A DNA stretch of 64,000 nucleotides, from assembly GCA_947452905.1 (NCBI GenBank), contig CANGEP010000004.1:124001-188000 (forward strand), given 5' to 3'. A model generated the notes under the pieces. It was given only the letters and a program-made list of their open reading frames with translations, was not told the DNA's origin and made no database searches. This DNA comes from Bacteroidota bacterium (GTDB lineage Bacteria; Bacteroidota; Bacteroidia; Chitinophagales; Chitinophagaceae). The translations under genes and the position numbers were made by a program. Shown one piece after another: positions 9,657-17,800 of this stretch; within the stretch, counting starts at the first letter, position 1; each line of letters starts with the position of its first letter.

Positions 9657-10553
9657 TTATTTATTATTGGTTAAAACTGAGTCAATATTTAAACCTTGGG
9701 CCTGATACCATTGAATTTCAGGATCTTTTCTAAACCAAGTCAATTGCCTTTTAGCGTATTGTCTTGTATTTTGTTGAATTTTATCTATAACCTGATCAAC
9801 GGTTTGTTTATTTTCAAAAAATGGCAGCCATTCTCTATAGCCAACCGTTTGCAAAGCGTTTAAAGAAAAATGAGGGTATAAATTTCTCACTTCTTTCTCT
9901 AATCCGTCTTTAACCATTTGATTTACGCGAAGATTTATTCTTTCATATAAAATCTCTCTCGGCATATCAAGCCCAATTTTTATACTATTAAAGGGGCGTA
10001 AAATTTTCTTCTTTTTTTGGAAAGATAAAAGGGAATATCCTGTCCCCCTAATTACTTCCAAGGCTCTTAATAGTCGGTGTGGATTTTCTTGTTCTGCCTG
10101 CAGCCAAAATACCGGGTCTTCATTTTGTACTTGTTCTTGTAACCAAGCTAAACCTTTTTGCAGATACTCTTCATTTAACTTAGTTCTTAGGGTTGCTTCT
10201 ATTTCAGGAATTTCGTCAATCCCTTCGCAAAAGGCTCTAATATATAAACCTGTACCACCTACCATTACAACTGACTCCTGCTTTTGTAAAACTGTATTTA
10301 CTTTTTCTAATGCATATTTTTCAAAAATCCCAGCATTCACATTTTCGTGAATACTATGGCTTGCAATAAAATGATGAGGCAGGGTGGCTAGTTCAGCGGG
10401 GGACGGCCTTGCTACACCAATAGTCATTTCTTTATAACATTGTCTTGCATCTGCCGAAATAATTTCAGTGTTTAAATGTTTAGCTAATGCAATGGCAAAA
10501 GCTGTTTTACCCACTGCGGTAGGACCTACAATAATATAGACGGTTTTAGACAA
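9657..10553 (-). CDS. miaA: tRNA dimethylallyltransferase MiaA
   Basis: Transfers a dimethylallyl group to N6 of A37 in tRNAs reading UNN codons. The P-loop GPTAVGKT is at residues 10-17, followed by the IISADARQCY segment and, in the second half, the LRALEVIRGTGYS and TRQYAKRQLTWFRK segments that are standard in MiaA. The commonly conserved Ser in ADSRQ is Ala here. The only sensible start is a TTG at 10553; no in-frame ATG precedes the P-loop. At 298 residues the length is normal. The next gene upstream ends 23 bp away. Confidence 0.95.
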   Translation of the reverse strand: MSKTVYIIVGPTAVGKTAFAIALAKHLNTEIISADARQCYKEMTIGVARPSPAELATLPHHFIASHSIHENVNAGIFEKYALEKVNTVLQKQESVVMVGGTGLYIRAFCEGIDEIPEIEATLRTKLNEEYLQKGLAWLQEQVQNEDPVFWLQAEQENPHRLLRALEVIRGTGYSLLSFQKKKKILRPFNSIKIGLDMPREILYERINLRVNQMVKDGLEKEVRNLYPHFSLNALQTVGYREWLPFFENKQTVDQVIDKIQQNTRQYAKRQLTWFRKDPEIQWYQAQGLNIDSVLTNNK

Positions 10554-10576
10554 ACAACTAAATTTAAAAGTAAATA

Positions 10577-11179
10577 CTAATAGGCCTCGAAAGAATCGTC
10601 TAAGAATTCACCGCCTTCGGAATTATCTTCTGCATCCTCCTCATTCTCTTCAGTGGTGCTATCTTCCTCATCCCCTTCTTCCCCAAAACCCTCTGCGGTT
10701 TCGGCTAAATCATATTTTTCTTCGATGTCTGCAAAGTTTTTACCTAATAAACCTTTGGTACCATATTGCATAGGACCCACTCCTTCTACTCTTGATACCA
10801 ATGGATAATCAAGATTCATATCAGCGTCTGCATTTTTTATAACTTGAATGAGTTCAATTAAAAATGTCCATGACTTGGCAAAATCATATAGGTAGATAAA
10901 ATGCTGATTGGTGTCGATTATTTCAGAGCCAATTACTGTTTCCTCCATTAACAAAGGAGGCGCTTGATATTCTTTTTCATATACCTCTTTACTTATTTCT
11001 CTTCCTCTTTGCCATTTATCGTTGCTTCTAAAAAAAGTAGCCTCATGCTTTTGATCAAACTCAAAAGCCTTTAATATAATTTGATGTAAATCCACAAAGT
11101 GTTGTGTATGCTTCACCAAAACATCTCTATAAATTGCATCATCCTCTTCCCAATAAATCCTAAATTTTAATACTGCCAT
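10577..11179 (-). CDS. Plasmid pRiA4b Orf3-like protein
   Basis: A 200-residue soluble protein. Residues 1-~140 fit the pRiA4b Orf3-like family (LKFRIYWEEDD at the start, the LHQIILKAFEFD helix and the LYDFAKSWTFLIEL segment). The last ~45 residues form an acidic tail dominated by Glu and Asp (GEEGDEEDSTTEENEEDAED). The family is widespread, often near mobile elements, but has no established function; here it sits between miaA and cca with no transposase around. The acidic tail suggests protein or nucleic-acid-mimic interactions, which is speculation. Confidence 0.78.
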   Translation of the reverse strand: MAVLKFRIYWEEDDAIYRDVLVKHTQHFVDLHQIILKAFEFDQKHEATFFRSNDKWQRGREISKEVYEKEYQAPPLLMEETVIGSEIIDTNQHFIYLYDFAKSWTFLIELIQVIKNADADMNLDYPLVSRVEGVGPMQYGTKGLLGKNFADIEEKYDLAETAEGFGEEGDEEDSTTEENEEDAEDNSEGGEFLDDSFEAY

Positions 11180-11206
11180 GCGTTGGTGATTTGAGTCGCT
11201 AAATTA

Positions 11207-12628
11207 CTATTTTAGGTTGGGAAATAAGCCTAGTTTGGCAGCTTCTTTTAGCATAAAGTCATAAGCGGCATCTTGATCATTAGCAATAACCCCATCAAGA
11301 ATGGCTTCTCTAATGGCGTCTTTAATGAGTCCTACTTGTTTAGAAGGGCTTATATTAAATATTTGCATAATCATCTCTCCTGTAATAGGCGGTTGCCAAT
11401 TTCTTATGCTATCTTTTTGCTCTACTTCTTCCAATCTTATTTTCACCCATTCAAAACCTTGTATATAACGCTTTACTTTTTGCTGATTTTTACTAGTAAT
11501 ATCTGCAGCGCATAAAATCATTAAACTTTCTATATCATCCCCCGCATCAAAAAGCAATCTTCTTATAGCACTGTCGGTAACATTTTCTTTCGTTAAACTA
11601 ATGGGTCTTAAATGCAAACCCACTAATTTTTGCACCATCTTCATTTTTTCATTTAAAGGCAGTTTTAACTGGGTAAATATTTTTGGAACCATTCTTGCTC
11701 CCACCACTTCATGACCATGAAAGGTCCAACCAAAGCCTGGTTCAAATCTTTTGGTTTTAGGCTTAGCAATATCATGCAATAAGGCTGCCCATCTTAACCA
11801 AACATCATTAGAAGTAGCCGCCACATTATCGAGCACTTGTAAGGTATGAGAAAAATTATCTTTATGCCCAATCCCATCTAAGGTTTCTGCCCCTTCCAAT
11901 TGAAGTAAAATAGGAAAAATATGTGTTAACAAACCAGCTTCCTTTAATAAATACCAACCCTTGGAAGGGATAGGTGTCATCATTATTTTTTGTAACTCGT
12001 CTGTAATACGTTCTTGAGAAACAATTTTTATACGTTCTGCAATTTGTTGTATACCCTTGAAAGTTTCGGACGTAATGGTAAAATTTAATTGGGTAGCAAA
12101 TCGAATAGCCCTCATCATTCGTAAAGGATCGTCATCAAAGGTTTGAATAGGATCCAGTGGTGTTCTTAATATTTTATCATTTAAATCAGCCATACCACCA
12201 AAGGGATCTATCAAATCACCAAAACACTCTTCCCTTAAATCAATTGCCAAAGCATTCACCGTAAAATCTCTTCTATTTTGATCATCTTCGATGGAACCAG
12301 GACTTACTTCAGGTTTACGACTATGCCTTGCGTAACTTTCTTTTCTAGCACCTACAAATTCAATTTCAATATCATCAAACTTGACTTGCGCAGTGCCAAA
12401 AGTTTTAAATAAGGAAACCGGAGGATGAGGTTTAAACTGTTTTGCAAAACGTTCCGCTAAATCTAATCCATCCCCCAAACAAACAATATCAATATCCTTA
12501 GTGGGACGACCTAAAATTTTATCTCGCACAAACCCTCCCACTGCATAGGCAGGCACTCCCATTTTGGCTGCAGTATGGGCAACGGCCTTGAGTAATTCCG
12601 TTTCTCTAGAGGTTAATTGAATTTGCAT
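11207..12628 (-). CDS. cca: CCA tRNA nucleotidyltransferase with HD domain
   Basis: Adds or repairs the CCA end of tRNAs. The class II nucleotidyltransferase core is at the N-terminus: YAVGGFVRDKILGRPT (~29-43) followed by the metal-binding DIDIV (~45-49), then RRDFTVNALA and the DDPLRMMRAIRFA segment. An HD phosphohydrolase domain follows with LLHDIAKPK. At 473 residues this is the common Bacteroidota HD-containing form. The ATG at 12628 is preceded by a -7 box only 5 nt away. Whether it adds all of CCA or only part cannot be told from sequence alone. Confidence 0.94.
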   Translation of the reverse strand: MQIQLTSRETELLKAVAHTAAKMGVPAYAVGGFVRDKILGRPTKDIDIVCLGDGLDLAERFAKQFKPHPPVSLFKTFGTAQVKFDDIEIEFVGARKESYARHSRKPEVSPGSIEDDQNRRDFTVNALAIDLREECFGDLIDPFGGMADLNDKILRTPLDPIQTFDDDPLRMMRAIRFATQLNFTITSETFKGIQQIAERIKIVSQERITDELQKIMMTPIPSKGWYLLKEAGLLTHIFPILLQLEGAETLDGIGHKDNFSHTLQVLDNVAATSNDVWLRWAALLHDIAKPKTKRFEPGFGWTFHGHEVVGARMVPKIFTQLKLPLNEKMKMVQKLVGLHLRPISLTKENVTDSAIRRLLFDAGDDIESLMILCAADITSKNQQKVKRYIQGFEWVKIRLEEVEQKDSIRNWQPPITGEMIMQIFNISPSKQVGLIKDAIREAILDGVIANDQDAAYDFMLKEAAKLGLFPNLK

Positions 12629-12633
12629 GTTGG

Positions 12634-12641
12634 CAAAAGTA
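12634..12641 (-). promoter_or_regulatory. Candidate -7 box 5 nt upstream of cca
   Basis: Read on the minus strand this is TACTTTTG, matching TAnnTTTG, with a TTTG at 12663-12666 (21-nt spacer) as a possible -33 element. Only 5 nt separate the box from the cca ATG, so the transcript would be leaderless or nearly so. Confidence 0.45.
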
Positions 12642-13661
12642 CTATTGTTGTTGCATTTTTAGCAAAGGAGCTTGTAATTGTTGCATTTGAATTTGATAAG
12701 CACAATTAAAGTGACCAGCTGGACATTGCTTTTTGCCATGAAGTCCACAAGGGCGACAATCTAATGGCTGATTAGTTTGTACCACAAAAGAATTAGTGGA
12801 TAAAGGGCCGTAGCCAAAATCGGGCACTGTTGAACAATAAATAGCTACTACAGGTGCATTCATGGCTGAGGCAAAGTGCATAGGTGCAGAATCGTTTACA
12901 TAATTTAATACCGCTTTTTCTTGTAAAGCTGCAGATGCAAGTAAAGATAACTGACCAGTAAGATTGATTAAGTTTTTGGAAGTATCCATTGATCCTATCC
13001 ATCCAGCTTCAATTTTTTTAGATAAATCGACATCCCCTGGCCCACCAATAATATAAATATTCCCTTCAAAGGAAAGCTCATTTACAAATCGAATCCATTG
13101 ATCCACTGGATATTGTTTGGTGAACCAAACCGATGCAGGAGCAATACATATATAAGGCTTATTTACATAGGATTTAATTTTTTCATAATCCGCTTGAGTA
13201 GGATATAATTTAGGTTGCTGCTTTTTTAAAATTCCTAATGGAGTCGTGAGTAAATGATTGCGATCTATTTCATGATGGGAAACATCATTGATGGTATGCA
13301 TAACGGAATGGGTGAAAGCCAATGAAAAAGGATTTTTATTAAACCCAATAGTAGTTTTTGCCTTTGATAAAAACATCCACAAACCTGTAGCGGCAAATCT
13401 TTGTATATTAATTAAAACGTCATATTTTGTTTTTCTAATTTTTAACAAAATTTGACACCAATTTTTATACTTGTTATTTTGTTTGTCCCAAATAATTACT
13501 TCGTTAATATATGGATGTTCCTTTACTAAGCCTTCATTACCCTTTCTTACAATTAAATCAATGGCCGCATGGGGATACTGTGCATGTAAAGATTCAAGTA
13601 AGGCTGTGCTTAAAACAACATCCCCAATAAAAGCCGTTTGTATGATTCCTATTCTTTGCAT
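12642..13661 (-). CDS. Glycosyltransferase family 9 (heptosyltransferase-like)
   Basis: A 339-residue cytoplasmic enzyme resembling ADP-heptose:LPS heptosyltransferases. It begins MQRIGIIQTAFIGDVVLST, the GT9 N-terminal Rossmann strand with the GD motif, and the C-terminal half has APASVWFTKQYPVDQW, YIIGGPGD and the NDSAPMHFASAMNAPVVAIY sugar-nucleotide segment. I start at the ATG at 13661; a longer frame would overlap tsaC and adds non-family residues. It probably builds the LPS core. It follows tsaC by 11 bp, and the cca promoter lies at its 3' end. Confidence 0.9.
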   Translation of the reverse strand: MQRIGIIQTAFIGDVVLSTALLESLHAQYPHAAIDLIVRKGNEGLVKEHPYINEVIIWDKQNNKYKNWCQILLKIRKTKYDVLINIQRFAATGLWMFLSKAKTTIGFNKNPFSLAFTHSVMHTINDVSHHEIDRNHLLTTPLGILKKQQPKLYPTQADYEKIKSYVNKPYICIAPASVWFTKQYPVDQWIRFVNELSFEGNIYIIGGPGDVDLSKKIEAGWIGSMDTSKNLINLTGQLSLLASAALQEKAVLNYVNDSAPMHFASAMNAPVVAIYCSTVPDFGYGPLSTNSFVVQTNQPLDCRPCGLHGKKQCPAGHFNCAYQIQMQQLQAPLLKMQQQ

Positions 13662-13672
13662 GTAGTAATTTA

Positions 13673-14245
13673 TTAGGGGCGAATGATTACTAATTTGCCT
13701 TCCGAATCCCATCTAACTATGGAAGAAGGTTGTTGTAATTCCATTTCAGCCTGACGATATTTAACTACATAATCAACGCCATCAATAATGTCTAGTGAAA
13801 TATCATTAAAACATAAGGGTGTAGGATAGCCAGAAACATTGGCAGAGGTACTTACAATAGGTTTACCAAACTGTTGCAATAGTTCTTTACAGAAAATATC
13901 TTTACAAACACGAATTGCTACCGAGCCATCATTAGCCACTAAATTAGAAGCCAAATTTTTAGCTTTTTCATAAATAACAGTAGTGGGTTTGTGAATACCT
14001 TTTATGTAATCAAAAAATTGCAAATCGGATTGCTCAACAAACTGAAGAATTTGTTTTTCATCCGATACTAAAACAATCATCGCTTTGGTATCTTCCCTTT
14101 TTTTTAAAGAAAAAATTCTACTTACCGCCGTTTCATTTGTGGCATCGCAACCTATACCCCATACCGTATCAGTTGGATACAAGATAAGCCCCCCCTTTTG
14201 AAGGGATTCTATAGCGGCTTTTATATCATCATGGTAAGGAAACAT
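13673..14245 (-). CDS. tsaC: L-threonylcarbamoyladenylate synthase (Sua5/YrdC/TsaC family)
   Basis: Makes threonylcarbamoyl-AMP for t6A37 modification of ANN-decoding tRNAs. The 190-residue product has the YrdC core: ILYPTDTVWGIGCDA (~21-35), SLKKREDTKAM (~46-56) and VSTSANVSGYPTP. It is the short TsaC form without the Sua5 C-terminal domain. I chose the ATG at 14245; an upstream in-frame ATG at 14296 would add 17 atypical residues. The start context TTTGCAGC-ATG resembles other genes in this window with boxes close to the start. It is divergent from dapD. Confidence 0.92.
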   Translation of the reverse strand: MFPYHDDIKAAIESLQKGGLILYPTDTVWGIGCDATNETAVSRIFSLKKREDTKAMIVLVSDEKQILQFVEQSDLQFFDYIKGIHKPTTVIYEKAKNLASNLVANDGSVAIRVCKDIFCKELLQQFGKPIVSTSANVSGYPTPLCFNDISLDIIDGVDYVVKYRQAEMELQQPSSIVRWDSEGKLVIIRP

Positions 14246-14302
14246 GCTGCAAATTAAACAATACCCACAAATAAATGAAGCCCGATTATTGTGCAAAACA
14301 AG

Positions 14303-14335
14303 TTGTCAAATATTAGAGGCTAGCGTGTATTTTTG
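14303..14335 (+). promoter_or_regulatory. dapD promoter (TTG ... TAnnTTTG)
   Basis: A TTG at 14303-14305 and TATTTTTG at 14328-14335, separated by 22 nt, fit the Bacteroidota -33/-7 promoter pattern. The ATG of dapD is 15 nt beyond the -7 box. Confidence 0.5.
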
Positions 14336-14350
14336 CCAAAATTATATAAA

Positions 14351-15163
14351 ATGGACTTAAAAGCTAAAATTGAAGCCGCTTGGAATGATCGTGCATTATT
14401 AAAAGAAAAAGTATATAGTGACGCCGTAAGAGAAGTAATTGAAGCGGTGGATAAAGGCAAGTTAAGAGTGGCAGCGCCTTCCCAAAATGATTGGGTGGTA
14501 AATGAATGGGTAAAGCAAGCCATTCTCATGTATTTTGGTATTCAACAAATGCAAACCTGGGAGTTAGCTCCATTTGAATTTCATGATAAAATGTTATTAA
14601 AATCGGGCTATGCTGAATTAGGTGTTCGTGCTGTTCCTCATGCAGTTGCTCGTTATGGTGCCTACTTAGCAAAGAATGTAGTTTTAATGCCAAGCTATGT
14701 AAATATTGGCGCTTATGTAGACGAAGGAACTATGGTTGATACCTGGGCCACAGTTGGAAGTTGTGCGCAAATTGGCAAAGGAGTGCACTTAAGTGGTGGT
14801 GTTGGTATTGGTGGAGTATTAGAACCTTTACAAGCGAGTCCCGTAATTGTGGAAGATGGTTGTTTCATTGGAAGTAGATGTATTGTTGTAGAAGGTGTGC
14901 ATTTAGAAAAAGAAGTTGTTTTAGGAGCTAATGTAGTATTAACAAAGAGTACAAAAATTATAGATGTAAGTGGTGATACCCCTATCGAATACAAGGGACG
15001 TGTTCCTGCTAGAAGTGTTGTTATCCCTGGTTCTTATCGCAAAAAATTCCCTGCTGGCGACTATCAAGTAAGTTGTGCTTTAATCATTGGTCAAAGAAAA
15101 CCAAGTACTGATTTAAAAACAAGCTTGAACGATGCGCTAAGAGATTTTAATGTAGCTGTATAA
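14351..15163 (+). CDS. dapD: 2,3,4,5-tetrahydropyridine-2,6-dicarboxylate N-succinyltransferase
   Basis: Lysine/diaminopimelate pathway enzyme that succinylates tetrahydrodipicolinate. The 270-residue product has the DapD N-terminal helical domain, then the left-handed beta-helix of hexapeptide repeats (MPSYVNIGAYVDEGTMVDTW, then GVGIGGVLEPLQASPVIVED and RCIVVEGVHLEKEVVLGANVV), with the C-terminal acyl-transfer region. The GGVLEPLQASPVIVEDGCFIG block is diagnostic. The start is the ATG at 14351, not the TTG at 14333. It supplies meso-DAP for peptidoglycan. The DMT permease frame follows immediately. Confidence 0.96.
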   Translation: MDLKAKIEAAWNDRALLKEKVYSDAVREVIEAVDKGKLRVAAPSQNDWVVNEWVKQAILMYFGIQQMQTWELAPFEFHDKMLLKSGYAELGVRAVPHAVARYGAYLAKNVVLMPSYVNIGAYVDEGTMVDTWATVGSCAQIGKGVHLSGGVGIGGVLEPLQASPVIVEDGCFIGSRCIVVEGVHLEKEVVLGANVVLTKSTKIIDVSGDTPIEYKGRVPARSVVIPGSYRKKFPAGDYQVSCALIIGQRKPSTDLKTSLNDALRDFNVAV

Positions 15164-15288
15164 AAAAGTATAGCTCATATAATCAAGGTTTTATTATTGC
15201 TATCATAGGAACCATTTTATTTTCTACAAAAGCAATTTGGATAAAACTTTGTTTTAAAAATAGTGATATTAATGCAACCACCTTACTG

Positions 15289-16128
15289 ATGTTAAGGATG
15301 CTCATTGCATTTCCTTTTTATGTGGTCATCCTTTTTTTTAGCTTGCGAAAAAATAAACAAAAAAAAATTGCAAAACCAATTTATGGCTGGGCTATTATAA
15401 TGGGTTTATTAGGTTATTATATAAGTAGCTTATTTGATTTTATAGGATTGCAATATATTTCTGCGGGGATCGAAAGAATTATTCTTTTTATCTATCCCAC
15501 ATTAGCAGTAATTATTAATTTACTCGTATTTAAAGTGCCCATTCAAAAAAAGCAATGGATGTCCATAGGTATTACTTATTTGGGAATTGGAATTGCCTAT
15601 TTGGGTGAGTTTAGCCAAATGTCCAATACTAACCTCTTTATTTTTGGCTCCTTTATGGTTTTACTTTGTGGTATTACCTATGCTTTTTATTTAGTAGGTA
15701 CCGGAAAATTGATCCCTCTCATGGGGGCTACTACCTATACTTCTGTGGCTATGATTGCAGCAAGTATTGGCATATTTTCGCATTATAGCTGGGAAGCCTA
15801 CTCCAATGCTTCTTCTCATTCATTTTTATACTCAATTCCTTCAAATATAGTTTGGTATGTTATAGCACTTGCTATGATTGCCACAGTCATACCCTCTTTT
15901 TTACTCAGTAGTGGTATGAAAAGAGTGGGAAGCAATAATTTAGCAATTATTACTAGTATTGGTCCAGTTGCAACTCTTTTTCAGGCTAATTGGATATTAC
16001 ATGAACCTTTCTCTTGGCAACAGGTGATGGGTACTTTATTGGTGATTTATGGGGTTGTTTTAATTAAAAAAGTTGGGGTGACCGAGACGAATCCCAACCA
16101 CCCCGATTATCCTTCCCCCAAAGGATAA
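15289..16128 (+). CDS. EamA/DMT family permease (start codon unusual)
   Basis: An integral membrane protein of the drug/metabolite transporter superfamily with repeated hydrophobic helices and EamA-type features (ISAGIERIILFIYPTLAVI, PVATLFQANWILHEPFS). From the first ATG (15289) it has 279 residues and about nine helices, one short of the usual ten. The same frame is open back to 15151 and encodes a convincing missing first helix (GFIIAIIGTILFSTKAIWI, from about 15187), yet contains no ATG, GTG or TTG there. The true start is therefore probably a rare codon upstream, or the sequence is damaged. The substrate is unknown. Confidence 0.8.
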   Translation: MLRMLIAFPFYVVILFFSLRKNKQKKIAKPIYGWAIIMGLLGYYISSLFDFIGLQYISAGIERIILFIYPTLAVIINLLVFKVPIQKKQWMSIGITYLGIGIAYLGEFSQMSNTNLFIFGSFMVLLCGITYAFYLVGTGKLIPLMGATTYTSVAMIAASIGIFSHYSWEAYSNASSHSFLYSIPSNIVWYVIALAMIATVIPSFLLSSGMKRVGSNNLAIITSIGPVATLFQANWILHEPFSWQQVMGTLLVIYGVVLIKKVGVTETNPNHPDYPSPKG

Positions 16129-16351
16129 TTATTTAGAATATATTTAATATTTCTTTAATTCGTTTTCCCTACATCCTAAAAATGCATATTTAATGAATAG
16201 GATACCAAATATTCTATATAGAATTGTAAGAAAATAAATAAATCTTTATAAATAATATATAAAACAATATCTTACATATTAATATATTATAAACTATATA
16301 TGATTACAGATAAGAAATTTTCTTATTGTGTTTTTTATATATCTTTATTCT
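16129..16351 (+). promoter_or_regulatory. Very AT-rich 223-bp leader with an inverted repeat
   Basis: The longest gene-free stretch in the window. It is almost entirely A and T, with many TATATA-like steps. An 8-bp inverted repeat with a 1-nt spacer, ATAAGAAA-T-TTTCTTAT at 16310-16326, lies 25 nt before the next ATG and could be an operator. I find no clean TAnnTTTG box and no RNA gene. It separates the DMT permease from the propeller/HTH protein. Confidence 0.4.
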
Positions 16352-17800
16352 ATGTATTGCAAAAAAGTAATATTGTTTATTGGTTTAATTTCTAGTGGCA
16401 TTTACTCCATAGCACAAGAAAAAATGGAGACAATTCATTTAGCTCCTTTCGAAAAAGCGTTTCTAAATATAATCACAAGAGATAGTAGTTTCGATTTTAA
16501 CCTTACGCTCCCAGGTACCGACTTTAACTATGGATTTGACGCAAAGGAGTTTAGTGATATTGCCGTGTTGAAACATAAGAACATCTTATTACTCCAGCCA
16601 TTAGGGACGGGTAAACTTTATAAATTAGTAAAAAACAAAGGGGAATACCAAATATATCGTAAGGACTCCACCAATCACTCGGGTGTAAATTTTAATGCTT
16701 ATACCTATTTTATAAATGATACCCTTTTTCAATTTGGAGGAGGAGGATTTTGGAATGTTCGAGGCATTATTACTTTTTATAGTCAAAAAACCAAACAATG
16801 GGAGCTTTACACTAGCAATAAAGAAGTGCAAGCCTATCGATCCAATGTAGATTTTCAGGCTTTTAAAGTGAATAATGGAGAGAAGAAATTGTACATTTTT
16901 GGTAAATATTATTTTAATGACTTCCCTAAAACCTTAACCCTTAATATAGTAGATAGCTGTTATAGTTTTGATTACAACAATAGAAGCTGGAACACTTTAG
17001 GACTCATAAATCCAAAACTTAAAGCTAGGCTAAACAACTGTAACGATATTAATTTTAGCAATGGAGATTATATAACTTTTACCAAAGAATTAGAAAGTTT
17101 TTGGATTAATTATTCCAATAATACTTTTGGCAAGTTTAAAGAAGCAAAGAATAATGAAATCAAACAAGAGTATTTAACTTTTTTTCCTTCTACAGACAAT
17201 CATAAAAGACTAGTATTCCATTACGCAGACAGCTTATACTTATGTAAAATAATAAACAATGAACTTGTCTACAAACCTATACACTTAACGGAAGCAGACT
17301 TAGATCTTTCCAATACCGATTTTATTTATTCCAACTCCTTAGATCCCATCCAAATCTTTAATAAATATGTGAGTTTATATTTTCCGCCTTCCACCGTATT
17401 TGCCTTTTTACTATTTGTAATCATATTTGCCATTTTCCTATATAAACGTAGACGTAAAATACCCAAGGAAGTGGTATCTATACTATATCATAATTTTTTC
17501 TCTTCTTTAAGCATAATCGAAAAGGAACTTATTGAAGTACTCTACAAAAATCATTTGAAAGGTGAGGAAGTGGCTACTAAAACTATTAATAAGATTATCG
17601 GTGTTCAACAAAAAGATACCTTAACTCAAAACAAAAGCAGAAGTGACCATTTTATTAAAATAAATCAAAAATTTAAATTAGCAACTCAACAAACTGAGCC
17701 ATTAATTATAAAGTCTAGAGATGCCGCCGATAAAAGACAATACAATTATGGTCTTTATAAAGATTATATAATGGAAATTGAGAAACTATTTAAAAACTAA
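16352..17800 (+). CDS. Membrane-spanning protein: periplasmic propeller-like domain plus cytoplasmic HTH-like domain
   Basis: I do not recognise a named family. The 482-residue product begins with a signal peptide (ending SIAQ, ~21). Residues ~25-340 are beta-rich with Kelch-like elements (FQFGGGGFWNVRGIITFY, then SFDYNNRSWNTL). A single helix follows (VFAFLLFVIIFAIFLY, ~346-362) with KRRRK after it, placing the C-terminus in the cytoplasm. The last ~110 residues are helical and may be a winged-helix domain (IEKELIEVLYKNHLKGEEV, TINKIIGVQQKD, KSRSDHFIKINQKF). This layout suggests a one-protein sensor carrying a signal across the inner membrane. The ATG at 16352 is preferred over a GTG at 16328. 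Its stop overlaps the convergent LuxE-like gene by 4 bp. Confidence 0.7.
   Translation: MYCKKVILFIGLISSGIYSIAQEKMETIHLAPFEKAFLNIITRDSSFDFNLTLPGTDFNYGFDAKEFSDIAVLKHKNILLLQPLGTGKLYKLVKNKGEYQIYRKDSTNHSGVNFNAYTYFINDTLFQFGGGGFWNVRGIITFYSQKTKQWELYTSNKEVQAYRSNVDFQAFKVNNGEKKLYIFGKYYFNDFPKTLTLNIVDSCYSFDYNNRSWNTLGLINPKLKARLNNCNDINFSNGDYITFTKELESFWINYSNNTFGKFKEAKNNEIKQEYLTFFPSTDNHKRLVFHYADSLYLCKIINNELVYKPIHLTEADLDLSNTDFIYSNSLDPIQIFNKYVSLYFPPSTVFAFLLFVIIFAIFLYKRRRKIPKEVVSILYHNFFSSLSIIEKELIEVLYKNHLKGEEVATKTINKIIGVQQKDTLTQNKSRSDHFIKINQKFKLATQQTEPLIIKSRDAADKRQYNYGLYKDYIMEIEKLFKN

Noticed and set aside
14713..14994. A 93-codon minus-strand open frame inside dapD
   Set aside because: It runs antisense to the hexapeptide-repeat region and has Pro/Ser/Thr-biased composition caused by the repeats; no independent evidence for a gene.
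15148..15200. A programmed -1 frameshift fusing dapD to the DMT permease
   Set aside because: The A-run (15163 onward) lies at and after the dapD stop codon, not before it, and no slippery heptamer precedes the stop, so a frameshift could not carry ribosomes into the permease frame.
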